DNA from: a virus
IMG/VR virus record: IMGVR_UViG_3300042731_004976
Coordinates: 62,001-126,000 of that record
Length of the DNA stretch: 64,000 nt
Reading direction: 5' to 3' (one strand)
Translations under genes and position numbers: made by a program
In this document: positions 25,059 through 33,508 of the stretch, one piece after another
Numbering within the stretch: the stretch's first letter is position 1
Layout of the letters: every line of letters starts with the position of its first letter
The notes under the pieces: model-generated
Seen by the model: only the letters and a program-made list of their open reading frames with translations
The model's database searches: none
Told to the model about the DNA's origin: nothing

Positions 25059-25356
25059 GACCCTGGCACTTCGGGCAGATCTTTGCCTGGGCGGTGGTCC
25101 ACCGACCGTTGACCACCTTGATCTTGCCCTGCCGCCGCAAACGCTGAAGAGTGCGTCCGAGTACGGAATCGTTGGAGAGGAGTTGGTCCTTCAGCTCACG
25201 GTTCGTCTTCGGTCCGTTCTTCAAGGCAGAGAGCGCTTCCTTCTCGACCTTGAGATCTTCCTCCGAGACACTCCGTTGCCTGCTTGCCTTCTTGGCGACT
25301 CCTACCTTCTTTACGATCTTCTTCTTCGTTCGCGACTTCGTCTTCTTGGCTGCCAT
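25039..25356 (-). CDS. basic winged-helix / zinc-knuckle protein
   Basis: 105 residues. A Lys-rich N-terminal tail (residues 1-30) is followed by a winged-helix-like segment (TNRELKDQLLSNDSVLGRTL, RRQGKIKVVNGRWT). It ends CPKCQGRGFVEK, a DnaJ-type zinc knuckle. Probably DNA binding; regulator or nucleoid-type role cannot be told. Confidence 0.6.
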   Translation of the reverse strand: MAAKKTKSRTKKKIVKKVGVAKKASRQRSVSEEDLKVEKEALSALKNGPKTNRELKDQLLSNDSVLGRTLQRLRRQGKIKVVNGRWTTAQAKICPKCQGRGFVEK

Positions 25357-25394
25357 CGTCCTTCTCCTTATCCGGCGGTACCCGGATGCGTCCT

Positions 25395-25952
25395 TTAGAA
25401 GAGACCTTCTACCTCATCTGTCCCAGAACCGCCGTGGGTTTCGGGATCCTCGTAGGAAGGTAGGGTCTCCGGTGTGGGTTGATTCGTGAAGATGAGCTGG
25501 ATGTTCTCGAAGCTCGTGATCACGTAGTAGAGGGGGAAATTGAAACCTGCCCCATCCTCGTGCTCGAACTCGGTCTTGTAGATAGGCCAGCAAATACCGC
25601 AGAAGGGGCCGGAGAGCGACTCGTCCATCTCCCCGACTTTCCCCTGGACGGCGACCCAGACGAGCTTCTTGGTGATCAGACCCTCGTGTGCGTGCTTTCG
25701 ACACTTCTTCGTGCGTTGGCACACGACCACTTTGCCGGACTTGTACTTCTTCCCCTCGGCCGTCTTGACGTAGCCTCCTCCGTCCTTCGCGATCTTGCGA
25801 ATGTGCTCATAGATGGCGAAGATCAACTCTTCGGAGGCAACCCACTTCTTCAAGGAAGGCTTGTCTACGAGGGAGCCCAAACGGATGAGGGTTTTCTTGT
25901 CGCAGTGCGCGCAGAATCCAAGAGGTCCGGGATACAGATTCGATCCGGCCAT
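25395..25952 (-). CDS. hypothetical 185-aa Cys-rich protein
   Basis: CAHCDKK near residue 14, then single cysteines and SGPFCGICWPIYK in the middle suggest metal binding. The C-terminus (SYEDPETHGGSGTDEVEGLF) is acidic and ends in LF. Unknown family; lies downstream of the VWA gene. Confidence 0.6.
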   Translation of the reverse strand: MAGSNLYPGPLGFCAHCDKKTLIRLGSLVDKPSLKKWVASEELIFAIYEHIRKIAKDGGGYVKTAEGKKYKSGKVVVCQRTKKCRKHAHEGLITKKLVWVAVQGKVGEMDESLSGPFCGICWPIYKTEFEHEDGAGFNFPLYYVITSFENIQLIFTNQPTPETLPSYEDPETHGGSGTDEVEGLF

Positions 25953-25955
25953 CGT

Positions 25956-27929
25956 TCATCGGTGTCGTAGGAAGTTGACGAAGCTTGAAGCCACCAGGTG
26001 CACCAGATCTCGGTCGAAGTGCTCAGGGTCGACGAACCTCCAGTTCTTTGAGGATCCAAACATGAACTGCATCTGTTTGGGAGTGACGTCGAATCTGAGC
26101 TGCGCCTTTCCTGCCCTGCGAGGATCTCTGAAGCGCTCACCCAGCATCACGCAGGTAACGTTGGTTCCGTTCTTTCGCATGGATCGTGATTCGTCCCGAA
26201 CGAATCCCATGAGCTGGTTCGAGTTGAACCACTTGCCGTCGCGGCGGCGGTGAGAAGGAAAACCGTCCGTGAGCAGGAAGCATTGCGTGCTTTCGGTGCC
26301 TTCCGAAAGCCGCCGTCCGGCGACACGTAGAGCGATGTGGATTGGCGTGAGACCTCCGACACCGAGACCCTTTGTGCGCATGATGATATCCTGATGAGGA
26401 TCGAAGCGTGTCAGGACTACTTCTCCTGCTTCCTGCGACGTGAAACCCCAGACCTCTACCGATACGTAGGGGAAGCGCAGCGCACGCTGGATGATGCGTG
26501 CTGCTCTCTCACATTGCACAGTCTTCTGTCCTTCCATCGAGCCTGACCTGTCGATGAGCAAGATTGCTCTAAAGCCTTTGCCAGACCCTTCCGCTTTGAA
26601 GACTGGTACCGGTATTCCGGTGAGCCGTCTCTCGATGAGAGCCCCTACGTCCACTTCTACGCCCGCGTCTTCGAGCGTCGCTTTGCGACGTCCTTCTACC
26701 CGGTGAAAAATGGAACGGAGCCGCATGACCGTGCGTTCGTCCTCCGCGGGGAAGGGCTTGTACTGTCCCGAGGTGTCCTCGTCCAGGAAACGAATTTTTG
26801 CCATGGCGTCCTTTTGGAGCCAGTCGTCTTCCTGGAGTTCTTGGCGCATGTTCTTCCGCGCCTTCTGGACGATCTCGTCCATCTCGTCTTCGGTCGATTC
26901 GAGCAGTTCTTCCATGCTCTGCTCGTCGTTGACGTTGGCCTTGATGGCTTGGTTCGCTTGCGCTTGCGCCTTGGGAGAGGGTCGACCCTTTTGGAACTTG
27001 GAATCTTCGACCGAGTCCTTCACTTGATCGGGAGCGTTGCCGAACTTCTTCAGCAGGTCTTGCAGTGCCTTTGTTCGATCCTGTCCTGACGGCTCTTGCT
27101 TTCCTTCCGGCTTCGGCTTGTTGTCCTTGTTCTTGCCTTGCTGCGGCTGTTTCTTCTCTTGCGGAGGAGCCGCTGCGTTCGGTTGCGGTGGTAGGAGCGG
27201 CGGCAGCTTCTCCTGATCCCGTAGGATCTGGTTCACCATCTGCATGACGAGCCACTTCGATACGACGAGGGTAGAAGCGAAGCCTCGTTGGTTCACTTTG
27301 CGGAACGCTTCCTCGACGAACGGTCGGAACTTGTCCATGTCTCCCGGAGGAATGTTCTCCGGATCGACTTCCAGACACGTGATGAATCCGAGGAGGGTCT
27401 TGTGTGCGTCGGGAAGGAGTTCCTGCACCTTGGTTTTGGCGATCTCCCTCATGTCCTCATAGCTGCCCTGATAGAGTCGACCCCACAGGGATCCGATGCG
27501 GCGCCGTTCGAGGAGCGTGATGATGTGCGTGAGGGCTGTGTGGAGGTAATGGGGTGAGATCTCTTGCCCCATCTTCTTGGAGATTTGCTCGATGCGCCCT
27601 ACATACTCCGAGACGAAGAGCTTCTTCGCTTTGGGATCGGTGCGGAAGAGAATGTGCGCGAGCTGTTCTTCGACCAACCGATAGAAGTTGGGGTCAGAGA
27701 AAGGTACACGGATCTCGTGTCCGTTCGTTGCGGGCTCCGGGCCGTTCTTCAACCACAAGCGCTTGCGTGTGATGCCCGCGAAGGTGTCGACCGTCTTGTA
27801 GGCAACGGTCTTCTTTTGTTGGAAGCGTATGAGGCGGTCGAGGGACTCCAGATCGATCTTCTCGTCCTTCGGTCCTTCGTGCTCCTCTAGAAGCTCCAGG
27901 GGGTCCTGTCCTGGTTGCTGTTGGCTCAT
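25956..27929 (-). CDS. VWA-domain protein (CobT/MoxR-partner type)
   Basis: 657 residues from ATG 27929 (ATGA with the AAA gene). A helical N-terminal half is followed by a Gln/Pro/Lys-rich linker (about 290-350) and an acidic segment. A C-terminal von Willebrand A domain (about 455-657) has the MIDAS DRSGSM in AILLIDRSGSM, then GLTPIHIAL and LLTDGFPSH. The layout matches CobT-like VWA proteins that pair with MoxR/CobS-type ATPases to remodel target complexes or insert metals. The target in this phage is unknown. Confidence 0.82.
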   Translation of the reverse strand: MSQQQPGQDPLELLEEHEGPKDEKIDLESLDRLIRFQQKKTVAYKTVDTFAGITRKRLWLKNGPEPATNGHEIRVPFSDPNFYRLVEEQLAHILFRTDPKAKKLFVSEYVGRIEQISKKMGQEISPHYLHTALTHIITLLERRRIGSLWGRLYQGSYEDMREIAKTKVQELLPDAHKTLLGFITCLEVDPENIPPGDMDKFRPFVEEAFRKVNQRGFASTLVVSKWLVMQMVNQILRDQEKLPPLLPPQPNAAAPPQEKKQPQQGKNKDNKPKPEGKQEPSGQDRTKALQDLLKKFGNAPDQVKDSVEDSKFQKGRPSPKAQAQANQAIKANVNDEQSMEELLESTEDEMDEIVQKARKNMRQELQEDDWLQKDAMAKIRFLDEDTSGQYKPFPAEDERTVMRLRSIFHRVEGRRKATLEDAGVEVDVGALIERRLTGIPVPVFKAEGSGKGFRAILLIDRSGSMEGQKTVQCERAARIIQRALRFPYVSVEVWGFTSQEAGEVVLTRFDPHQDIIMRTKGLGVGGLTPIHIALRVAGRRLSEGTESTQCFLLTDGFPSHRRRDGKWFNSNQLMGFVRDESRSMRKNGTNVTCVMLGERFRDPRRAGKAQLRFDVTPKQMQFMFGSSKNWRFVDPEHFDRDLVHLVASSFVNFLRHR

Positions 27930-28780
27930 GCACTCTTCTTCTTGGCTGCGGTGCCGAAGAGAGATCCCAGACGTTCCTCTACGGTATCTCGGTCTGCGCC
28001 CTCGAACTTGCCGAGAACGATCCGACAAGCGTTGGGGATGCCCAAGATTGCCATGTCGTCGAGGATCTGTACCACGTCTCTGGTCGATAGCGCGTACTCC
28101 AGTGCCTTCTGTCTGGTCTCATGCGCTAGAAGAAGTACGCGCTCGACCGTCTTCGGCGGTAGCTTCTTGCTGATCCCCTTTAGAGTCGCTTCGATGATCG
28201 CTTCCTCGTCCTTCGTCTTGGGGTAGTTGAGAGCAATCAGACGAAGACGGGACTTGAGGTCTTCGTTGAGCTGGTGGACTCCTCCGTAGACCGCAGAGTT
28301 CATCGTACCAACGATCCACACCTTGGCACCCTTCTCCAAGGTGAAGACCTTCTGTAGTTCGGGAACCTCGATGCGTGCTCTCCAGTCTGTTGCGGCGTTC
28401 AGCACCTTCTGCATTTGAGGCGTGAGCGCATTGATCTCTTCCATGCAGAGGATGCACTTTCCTACCTCGTTGGCAACCTCGAAAACCGTGGTGAGCGGAC
28501 CGAGAATGAAGGGGGTTTGATCTCCACGGAGTACCTGCATGCCGATGAGATGGGAGCGTCTCACGTCCTCAGAGCAGTCGTAGGTGATGATCGGGCAGTT
28601 GTTGGCATAGGCGAACGATTGGAAGCTCAAGGTCTTCCCGATACCTTTGGGACCCACGGCGACAGTGGGCGCTCGAAAGGACAAGCCCTCGTACAGCGGC
28701 ATCAGCTCGAAAACGTCCACGTACTGGACATCCTTCGGAGCGAAGAGCGATGAGGGCATGCGTTCCGTTGTTTGCTTCAT
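27926..28780 (-). CDS. MoxR/CobS-like AAA+ ATPase
   Basis: 284 residues. Walker A GPKGIGKT (43-50), Walker B CILCMEEINAL, the sensor-1 segment IVGTMNSAVYGG and LKSRLRLI (Arg finger region) fit the MoxR/CobS branch. First gene after the promoter at 28802-28830, with AAGGAG upstream. It probably forms a ring that acts through the adjacent VWA protein. Confidence 0.85.
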   Translation of the reverse strand: MKQTTERMPSSLFAPKDVQYVDVFELMPLYEGLSFRAPTVAVGPKGIGKTLSFQSFAYANNCPIITYDCSEDVRRSHLIGMQVLRGDQTPFILGPLTTVFEVANEVGKCILCMEEINALTPQMQKVLNAATDWRARIEVPELQKVFTLEKGAKVWIVGTMNSAVYGGVHQLNEDLKSRLRLIALNYPKTKDEEAIIEATLKGISKKLPPKTVERVLLLAHETRQKALEYALSTRDVVQILDDMAILGIPNACRIVLGKFEGADRDTVEERLGSLFGTAAKKKSA

Positions 28781-28801
28781 GCGAGCGGTCTCCTTGACGG
28801 G

Positions 28802-28830
28802 AAGGTACTAGGTTGGTTTTGGATAGTCAA
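28802..28830 (-). promoter_or_regulatory. promoter TTGACTATC-N14-TACCTT
   Basis: -35 TTGACT at 28830-28825, 17-base spacer, -10 TACCTT at 28807-28802. It reads into the MoxR-like gene through a short leader containing AAGGAG. Confidence 0.75.
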
Positions 28831-28840
28831 GAACGCCCCA

Positions 28841-28860
28841 GTGCGTCCATATGGACGCAC
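28841..28860. repeat. 20-bp perfect palindrome, copy 1
   Basis: GTGCGTCCATATGGACGCAC, a perfect inverted repeat lying between the end of the gene at 28870 and the next promoter. An 18-bp core identical to it occurs at 39466-39483, also between an operon end and a promoter. It could be a terminator hairpin (7-bp stem, ATAT loop) or a protein-binding site. Confidence 0.8.
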
Positions 28861-28869
28861 GGCTTCGGT

Positions 28870-29427
28870 TTAGTTGAAGTGGGTGAGGAGTCCGGCAAAG
28901 GGGCTGTGCTCGTTCACGTCTTCTACCTCGTGAAAGTCCCCTAAGTAGGTCTTGCTGTTCTCATGCAAGACGTCTGCTGCCCAAGCCAAGGGGCGTCCGA
29001 AGCGCAGGTGTTCGAAGGCGAGGAGCACGACGTCCTTGATGCGCTGGTGCTCGTCCTTTTCGAGATCGAATAGTTGGTCGATACTCTCGTTGCCTGTGGT
29101 TCCTTGGGCAGGCTCCACTTCTTCTGCTTGAAACACCATCAGCACTCCTACAGCCTTGTGAATCTTCGCGGAGTGCCTCACAGCTTTTTCGAAGTGCGCA
29201 GAGAGTTCCGGTGTGGAGGTGTCTCCATCGATCCTTCCGATGATGGGTTTCTTGAGCATCTCGTGGGTCTGAGGGTCGACTGTCATGAGCACGAACGCCG
29301 CAGGTGATATGAATCCCACGGCGTCGAACATCTCGCGCACCTTCCCCTTGACCTGCTCAGCGAATATCAAAGCCCCCTCGCGCGTGAGCAGCTCTCGGGG
29401 GTCCCGCTTTTCTTGATCCTTCTCCAA
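28870..29427 (-). CDS. hypothetical 185-aa protein
   Basis: Start unclear: no ATG fits between the upstream stop (29457) and the conserved-looking region. TTG 29427 is my choice; CTG 29445 after AGGA is possible. The product is acidic and helical with a beta core (FISPAAFVLMTVDPQTHEML; IHKAVGVLMVFQAEEVEP). Last gene of the 30500 operon. Unknown family. Confidence 0.55.
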   Translation of the reverse strand: MEKDQEKRDPRELLTREGALIFAEQVKGKVREMFDAVGFISPAAFVLMTVDPQTHEMLKKPIIGRIDGDTSTPELSAHFEKAVRHSAKIHKAVGVLMVFQAEEVEPAQGTTGNESIDQLFDLEKDEHQRIKDVVLLAFEHLRFGRPLAWAADVLHENSKTYLGDFHEVEDVNEHSPFAGLLTHFN

Positions 29428-29456
29428 GGTTCGGTAGCCTACCAGATGCTGCTTTC

Positions 29457-29948
29457 CTAGTCGGCTACTTTGCCGTCGACCAGATGCACAGCTGGTACAG
29501 GGACGTCGGCTTCGATGAAGTGTACGGATGCCAGAAGGCTGGGCTTGTTCTCCGGCGCGTCCATGTCCAGCCACTCTCGTGCGAACTCAGCCTTGCTCGT
29601 GTCGTCTCCTCCTGAGGATCCATTACACGCCCACTGCGCATGTTCGTTGACGGCTACCGCGATACGGACACGCACCATTTCTTGAGGAGGGTTCCGAACC
29701 GCATCGAGGGCCCGCTGAGTATCAGCGAGAGCGCCTGCTCGTCCGAGGTTTGGCTTGGCACCTTGCACTTCCTTGCTCAGCAGGGCTCGTCGAATGGCGA
29801 CGAGAAACGCTTCTGGGTGCTTTCGGATAGTGGCGTCGAGCACCTCATCCAAGGCGTCCAGTGGTTGTCCCCCCTCCTTTATCCGCTCCCTTATCCGACG
29901 AGACGCTTCGGCACCGAATTCGATTTTCCAATCAGGCTCGTCGGACAT
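29457..29948 (-). CDS. hypothetical 163-aa protein
   Basis: Begins MSDEPDWKIEFGAEASRRIR, helical first half, then a beta-rich half (VRVRIAVAVNEHAQWACNGS). No family recognised. Second gene of its operon. Confidence 0.6.
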   Translation of the reverse strand: MSDEPDWKIEFGAEASRRIRERIKEGGQPLDALDEVLDATIRKHPEAFLVAIRRALLSKEVQGAKPNLGRAGALADTQRALDAVRNPPQEMVRVRIAVAVNEHAQWACNGSSGGDDTSKAEFAREWLDMDAPENKPSLLASVHFIEADVPVPAVHLVDGKVAD

Positions 29949-29960
29949 GGGAGGAGGTTC

Positions 29961-30500
29961 CTACTTGGTGGGTTTGCACTCGGCAAGGAGAGGCTTCATC
30001 TCCTTGGGCTCGGTTACCTTGAGGGCGTGGGTGACGCCGTGCAGGCTCTCCGCTTCCTTCGCCGTGATCTTCCCGGAGTCCACCAGGTACTTGATCTTCG
30101 ACGGGGACGCCTGGAGGACCTTCACCGTGTCGAACGCCTCCTCCAACGGGATACCGTGCTCTTCGAGGAGCGTCTTCAGCGTTTCGGCGTTGGGAGCCGA
30201 CTCCCGGCGGTGCTCTCGGGTCACACGGAAGCCGTCGATGACCACGTACTCGTTGAGGGACTTCTCCGCCTTGGCACCGTGAGCTTCGACGTGAGCGAGG
30301 AGGGAAGCGCGAAGCGGGCTCTTTCGTTCCTTGGCCTGCTTCTCGACGAAGTCCACAGCCTTGTAGGCTCGGACTTGATCGGCAATCGACATTTCGTCGA
30401 GAGGCGTGCTCATCATGCTGCCCCGGGTGAAGGGGGCCACCTCGGTTTGAAGAGCCTGGTGCTTGGTGGACGGAACGGGGGTCTTGGATTTCTTGGGCAT
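29961..30500 (-). CDS. hypothetical 179-aa protein
   Basis: ATG 30500 follows AAGGAGACAAGAGA, so earlier in-frame ATGs are rejected. Basic N-terminal tail (MPKKSKTPVPSTKHQ), then helical and charged. First gene of the leftward operon from the divergent promoter region. Unknown family. Confidence 0.65.
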   Translation of the reverse strand: MPKKSKTPVPSTKHQALQTEVAPFTRGSMMSTPLDEMSIADQVRAYKAVDFVEKQAKERKSPLRASLLAHVEAHGAKAEKSLNEYVVIDGFRVTREHRRESAPNAETLKTLLEEHGIPLEEAFDTVKVLQASPSKIKYLVDSGKITAKEAESLHGVTHALKVTEPKEMKPLLAECKPTK

Positions 30501-30566
30501 TCTCTTGTCTCCTTGAAGCATCAGCGGCCTTGCGGCGGCGTCTGCCTCACGTTCGAGTTGCTCGGG

Positions 30567-30595
30567 AAGATACAAGTCAGCGTGTGGATTGTCAA
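30567..30595 (-). promoter_or_regulatory. promoter TTGACAATC-N14-TATCTT
   Basis: -35 TTGACA at 30595-30590, -10 TATCTT at 30572-30567, leader of about 60 bases to ATG 30500. It is the leftward half of the divergent region separating the two arms. Confidence 0.75.
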
Positions 30596-30602
30596 GCACA
30601 GC

Positions 30603-30631
30603 TAGGACAGGAAACGTCCTTGCTCTATACT
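30603..30631 (+). promoter_or_regulatory. possible rightward promoter
   Basis: TATACT at 30626-30631 is a good -10, 12 bases before ATG 30644. The -35 position 17 bases upstream reads TAGGAC, a poor match. It lies just right of the leftward promoter. Confidence 0.4.
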
Positions 30632-30643
30632 TGACCCGGCCTC

Positions 30644-30889
30644 ATGGAGAAGCTCGTTCTCGAAGACCTCAGCGACCTGGAAGAAGAACGCTGTCCCCAC
30701 TCGAAGATCGTTCCCTACGGGGATGGCAAGTGGGGACGCTGTGTTCGTTGCGGGGATGCCTCGTTCCCGCTGGTGGCCGAAGACGATCCCGAAGTACCGT
30801 CCGAAGGTCTCGTGATGGTGCTGTACCCAGAGGACCGGGACGCCCTGCTAGACCGCTTGCGGGCTCGCTTGAAGAAACCTTCCCTTTGA
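30644..30889 (+). CDS. small zinc-binding protein
   Basis: 81 residues. CPHSKIVPYGDGKWGRCVRC has one Cys plus a CVRC pair, with His as a possible fourth ligand. Acidic overall. Its TGA stop is part of the -35 of the next promoter. First gene of the right arm; unknown role. Confidence 0.6.
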   Translation: MEKLVLEDLSDLEEERCPHSKIVPYGDGKWGRCVRCGDASFPLVAEDDPEVPSEGLVMVLYPEDRDALLDRLRARLKKPSL

Positions 30890-30914
30890 CAATCGTTCCC
30901 CTGCCTATTACCAT
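30886..30914 (+). promoter_or_regulatory. promoter TTGACAATC-N14-TACCAT
   Basis: -35 TTGACA overlaps the stop of the gene ending at 30889; -10 TACCAT at 30909-30914; GTG start 12 bases downstream at 30927. Confidence 0.75.
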
Positions 30915-30926
30915 CCGGTTCTCTAC

Positions 30927-31148
30927 GTGGCTGAACCGAGCGAGATCATCGAAGCGATTCAGGAGGTATCGGCAGCAGCCAAGAAGCTGCTGGATTCCAA
31001 GCTCAACGATCGCGCGATCACGCTCTTGATTCAGCAGGCCATCCCTGGGAAGACGAAGCCCACGCAGAAGACCATCCAGATGGTTTTGGAGGCAGCGTCG
31101 AACCTGGACGTGACGTATCTCAAGGCAGAGGAGATCGACACGGAATGA
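30927..31148 (+). CDS. hypothetical 73-aa protein
   Basis: GTG start. Helical (MAEPSEIIEAIQEVSAAAKK), ends in an acidic run. ATGA-coupled to the next gene. Unknown. Confidence 0.6.
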   Translation: MAEPSEIIEAIQEVSAAAKKLLDSKLNDRAITLLIQQAIPGKTKPTQKTIQMVLEAASNLDVTYLKAEEIDTE

Positions 31149-31405
31149 AACTGATCCGCAAGCGTTGTGTGTACTGCGGGACGCCCTACCGCTACCAAGC
31201 TAGCGGGGGTGGTGCCGGTCGGTACAATCATCCGGACCACTGCCCGGCATGTCGCAAGGTGGTGTGCAAGGCGCTGGCTGAGGTCCCCGTCGTCTATCAA
31301 AGCCCTGGGCGGACCGCTTCTGGCCTGGGCGCGAAAGCGAAGCGGAGATCGAGATCGAGATGCAGGAACACGTTCCTACTGGGGAGCTACGTGGTCCGTG
31401 GGTAG
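31145..31405 (+). CDS. zinc-ribbon protein, possible frameshift
   Basis: 86 residues as read. CVYCGTPYRYQASGG and HCPACRKVVC form a zinc ribbon, and residues 1-50 look genuine. After about residue 52 the reading becomes a low-complexity RRSRSRCR run. Another frame gives a protein-like end (EIEIEMQEHVPTGELRGPWVE) that stops in an ATGA overlap with the next gene at 31410. Either a frameshift (programmed or an error) joins them or the gene simply ends at 31405. Confidence 0.55.
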   Translation: MKLIRKRCVYCGTPYRYQASGGGAGRYNHPDHCPACRKVVCKALAEVPVVYQSPGRTASGLGAKAKRRSRSRCRNTFLLGSYVVRG

Positions 31406-31409
31406 AACC

Positions 31410-31925
31410 ATGAGTTGGACTCCGGTAGACCTTACGTTGGAGCAGCTGCGAGCCTCCAAGGACTTCGTGGAGTGTGAAGAGTCCTCGGAGGCGCCTGAGT
31501 TCTCGGGAACCGCTCTGCTCGACGGGCGGTTGTACAAGTATCAGTACGTACACGGGAATCCAGAGAAGCTTCTCCAGGTCCTGGTGTCTGATCAAAAGGT
31601 TGAGGGCAAAGTACGTCGGGTGAACATTCTTCGGCGTGTTGTAGGGAACACCTACCTTCTCGTTCGCGAAACCTGGGAGGCGACTGGCGAGCGTCCAGGG
31701 AAGGACGAGTTGAATCCAGACGCCAAGCGTTTGCTGCTACGCAAGCGACTGGGTCAATATGAGTGGACTCGTCGTGTGCCTCAGGGCCTACCGTACCGAC
31801 TGAATACGGGAGAGCACGTGATCTGTTTCGATCCCTCGTCTTTCGATGCCGTTCTTTTCTCTCGTCTTTCTGGGGACGAGCATGAGGTTCACACTTACTC
31901 TGACGAAACGGAGTGGCCTACATGA
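31410..31925 (+). CDS. hypothetical 171-aa protein
   Basis: ATG 31410. Mixed alpha/beta (LLDGRLYKYQYVHGNPEKLL; RRVNILRRVVGNTYLLVRET), basic in the middle and acidic at the end. ATGA-coupled to the next gene. Unknown. Confidence 0.6.
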   Translation: MSWTPVDLTLEQLRASKDFVECEESSEAPEFSGTALLDGRLYKYQYVHGNPEKLLQVLVSDQKVEGKVRRVNILRRVVGNTYLLVRETWEATGERPGKDELNPDAKRLLLRKRLGQYEWTRRVPQGLPYRLNTGEHVICFDPSSFDAVLFSRLSGDEHEVHTYSDETEWPT

Positions 31926-32191
31926 GCGAGTTGAAGATCGGCGTCTACTCGGACGACAACATTTGGTACCAAAGCGAAGACGAAGATGGCGAGCTAGGTA
32001 CCGCCGAAGCCTCTTTTCTGGTGGCTTTGCCGGACGGTACGAGGCTTCCTCTGAACGTGAACTACGGGGACAATGGGTGGGAGTTCACCATGAGGTTGCC
32101 CGAGGGGGCGCACCTCATAGAGGTGGAAGACGAGTTGGCTAGCGACGAGGACGACGAGTCCGAGGAGGGGGTATTCTTCGATGAAGACTGA
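31922..32191 (+). CDS. hypothetical acidic 89-aa protein
   Basis: Strongly acidic C-terminus (VEDELASDEDDESEEG, then VFFDED) after a small beta domain (MSELKIGVYSDDNIWYQ). It could be a DNA mimic or a docking protein, but nothing proves it. Overlaps the next gene by 11 bases. Confidence 0.6.
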   Translation: MSELKIGVYSDDNIWYQSEDEDGELGTAEASFLVALPDGTRLPLNVNYGDNGWEFTMRLPEGAHLIEVEDELASDEDDESEEGVFFDED

Positions 32192-32360
32192 GCTGGAAGC
32201 GCTGTTCGCTTCGCTCGACACCGAGACCCTGTTGAAAGAGGTTCTTTTGGACGGCTACGAGACGCAGCAGGACTACGAGAAGTACGGAGATGCCTTCGTT
32301 CCCTTGAAGCCTTTGGCACCTACGTGTACTGCCCTCGTGAAGGTGTCAAACGATGAGTGA
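32181..32360 (+). CDS. hypothetical 59-aa protein
   Basis: Short gene beginning MKTELEALFASLDTETLLKE, helical, ATG 32181 inside the end of the previous gene. Its TGA overlaps the start of the Lar-like gene. Protein-like composition and tight packing support it. Confidence 0.55.
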   Translation: MKTELEALFASLDTETLLKEVLLDGYETQQDYEKYGDAFVPLKPLAPTCTALVKVSNDE

Positions 32361-32667
32361 TCTGACCTCGTTGGCTCCGTGCCCCTTTCCCCAATGCGGT
32401 TCCTCCCGTGTCGTGATGAAGGGGTCATTCGGTCTGCCGTCTTCCTACTGGGTCCACTGCAAGGACTGCGAAGCGACTGGTCCGAAAACTCCCACAATCG
32501 AGGAGGCGGCGGCTCGTTGGAACGGTGTCTTGGTTCGAGGGCGTGCCGACGGATTAGAGTTAGCTGCGGATTCCGTTAGTGTGGTGAGCATGAACGGCGA
32601 CCAGCGAGCCGTCATTCGAGCACGGAACGCCATCTATGAAACCCGAGATCGATTGGAGTCCGCATGA
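32353..32667 (+). CDS. Lar-like zinc-ribbon protein
   Basis: 104 residues. APCPFPQCGSSRVVMK, YWVHCKDCEATGPKTPTIEE and AARWNGV match the pattern of Lar restriction-alleviation proteins (CPFCG...VxCxxCxAxGP...EAxxxWN), apart from a CPFPQC spacing. Lar-type proteins are common in phages and some modulate type I restriction. A second, more distant copy is at 34007. Confidence 0.7.
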   Translation: MSDLTSLAPCPFPQCGSSRVVMKGSFGLPSSYWVHCKDCEATGPKTPTIEEAAARWNGVLVRGRADGLELAADSVSVVSMNGDQRAVIRARNAIYETRDRLESA

Positions 32668-33239
32668 AACGCCGTACGTTCCTCCAAGGCTTGAGTGTTC
32701 TTCCTGCTGTGGGGAGTGTTGCAGAAGCTCCCCGGGCGGCGGAAGTTCCTTTCAATCACGCGCTGACGGACGACGAGGCCAAGATCGTCTCCATGAGCCA
32801 GTTGCTCGTTCAGAACTTTCGCGACTACGTGAAGCAAAAGGGTTGGGATCTCCCTGTAGCCGAGCACTTGTTCATAGAGCAAAACGCGAGGCTCTTCTGC
32901 CAGTACCTCGCTGATTGGACGCTTAGCGACCCTCTATTCGAGGAGCACGACCGTTCCCTGTTCGTTCCCTCGGTGCTATGGGTCACGACTGTTCCCGGAG
33001 TCTCCCGCAAGCTGCGCGTCCCTTGGATTGGAGACGAGGAGGCGGATCCTGAGGAGGTGTGGGCGAAAGAAGCAGCCCTCGATGTTCAGCACGAGATCAG
33101 GAAGGAGGCCGAGGAGGTTGGTCGTCTTCAGGGGTACCTGATTTATCTCCCTCCGTTCTTGCCTCCGTCCTACTTGGATCCCAGGGACTTCTCTGTCCAT
33201 CGGCGGTTCTTGCTCAACTACACGAAGGTGCGTGCGTGA
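32664..33239 (+). CDS. hypothetical protein with twin-arginine-like N-terminus
   Basis: 191 residues. MKRRTFLQGLSVLPAVGSV then AEAPRAA resembles a Tat signal: RR-x-F-L followed by a weak hydrophobic stretch and an AxA-like cleavage site. The mature part is Trp/Tyr-rich and ends with YLIYLPPFLPPSYL, a motif shared with the gene at 57516. Folded export to the periplasm is possible. ATGA/TGATG coupled on both sides. Confidence 0.6.
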   Translation: MKRRTFLQGLSVLPAVGSVAEAPRAAEVPFNHALTDDEAKIVSMSQLLVQNFRDYVKQKGWDLPVAEHLFIEQNARLFCQYLADWTLSDPLFEEHDRSLFVPSVLWVTTVPGVSRKLRVPWIGDEEADPEEVWAKEAALDVQHEIRKEAEEVGRLQGYLIYLPPFLPPSYLDPRDFSVHRRFLLNYTKVRA

Positions 33240-33508
33240 TGCCGATCTGGGGAGCGTCGTTCCACGAACCTGACGAGACTCCTGAGGAGCGCGAAGCGCG
33301 CTTTGCGGAGATACAGAAGCAGATCGAGAAGGTTGTTGCGAAGGTCATCAAAGAGAACGCAGAGCTGTCCGCTTTGTGGGCGCACGCAACGGGCCGTATC
33401 GTCGGAGAGGTCATGGTGCAGGAGCACTTCCCTCCGGAATGGATCGAGCAGGTGCAGCGGGCTGTGTTGTCCTGCCTTGCGAGGGAGTCGGGTATCAATG
33501 AAACGTGA
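33239..33508 (+). CDS. hypothetical 89-aa protein
   Basis: ATG 33239 overlaps the previous stop. Helical and charged (EEREARFAEIQKQIEKVVAK). Unknown. Confidence 0.6.
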   Translation: MPIWGASFHEPDETPEEREARFAEIQKQIEKVVAKVIKENAELSALWAHATGRIVGEVMVQEHFPPEWIEQVQRAVLSCLARESGINET

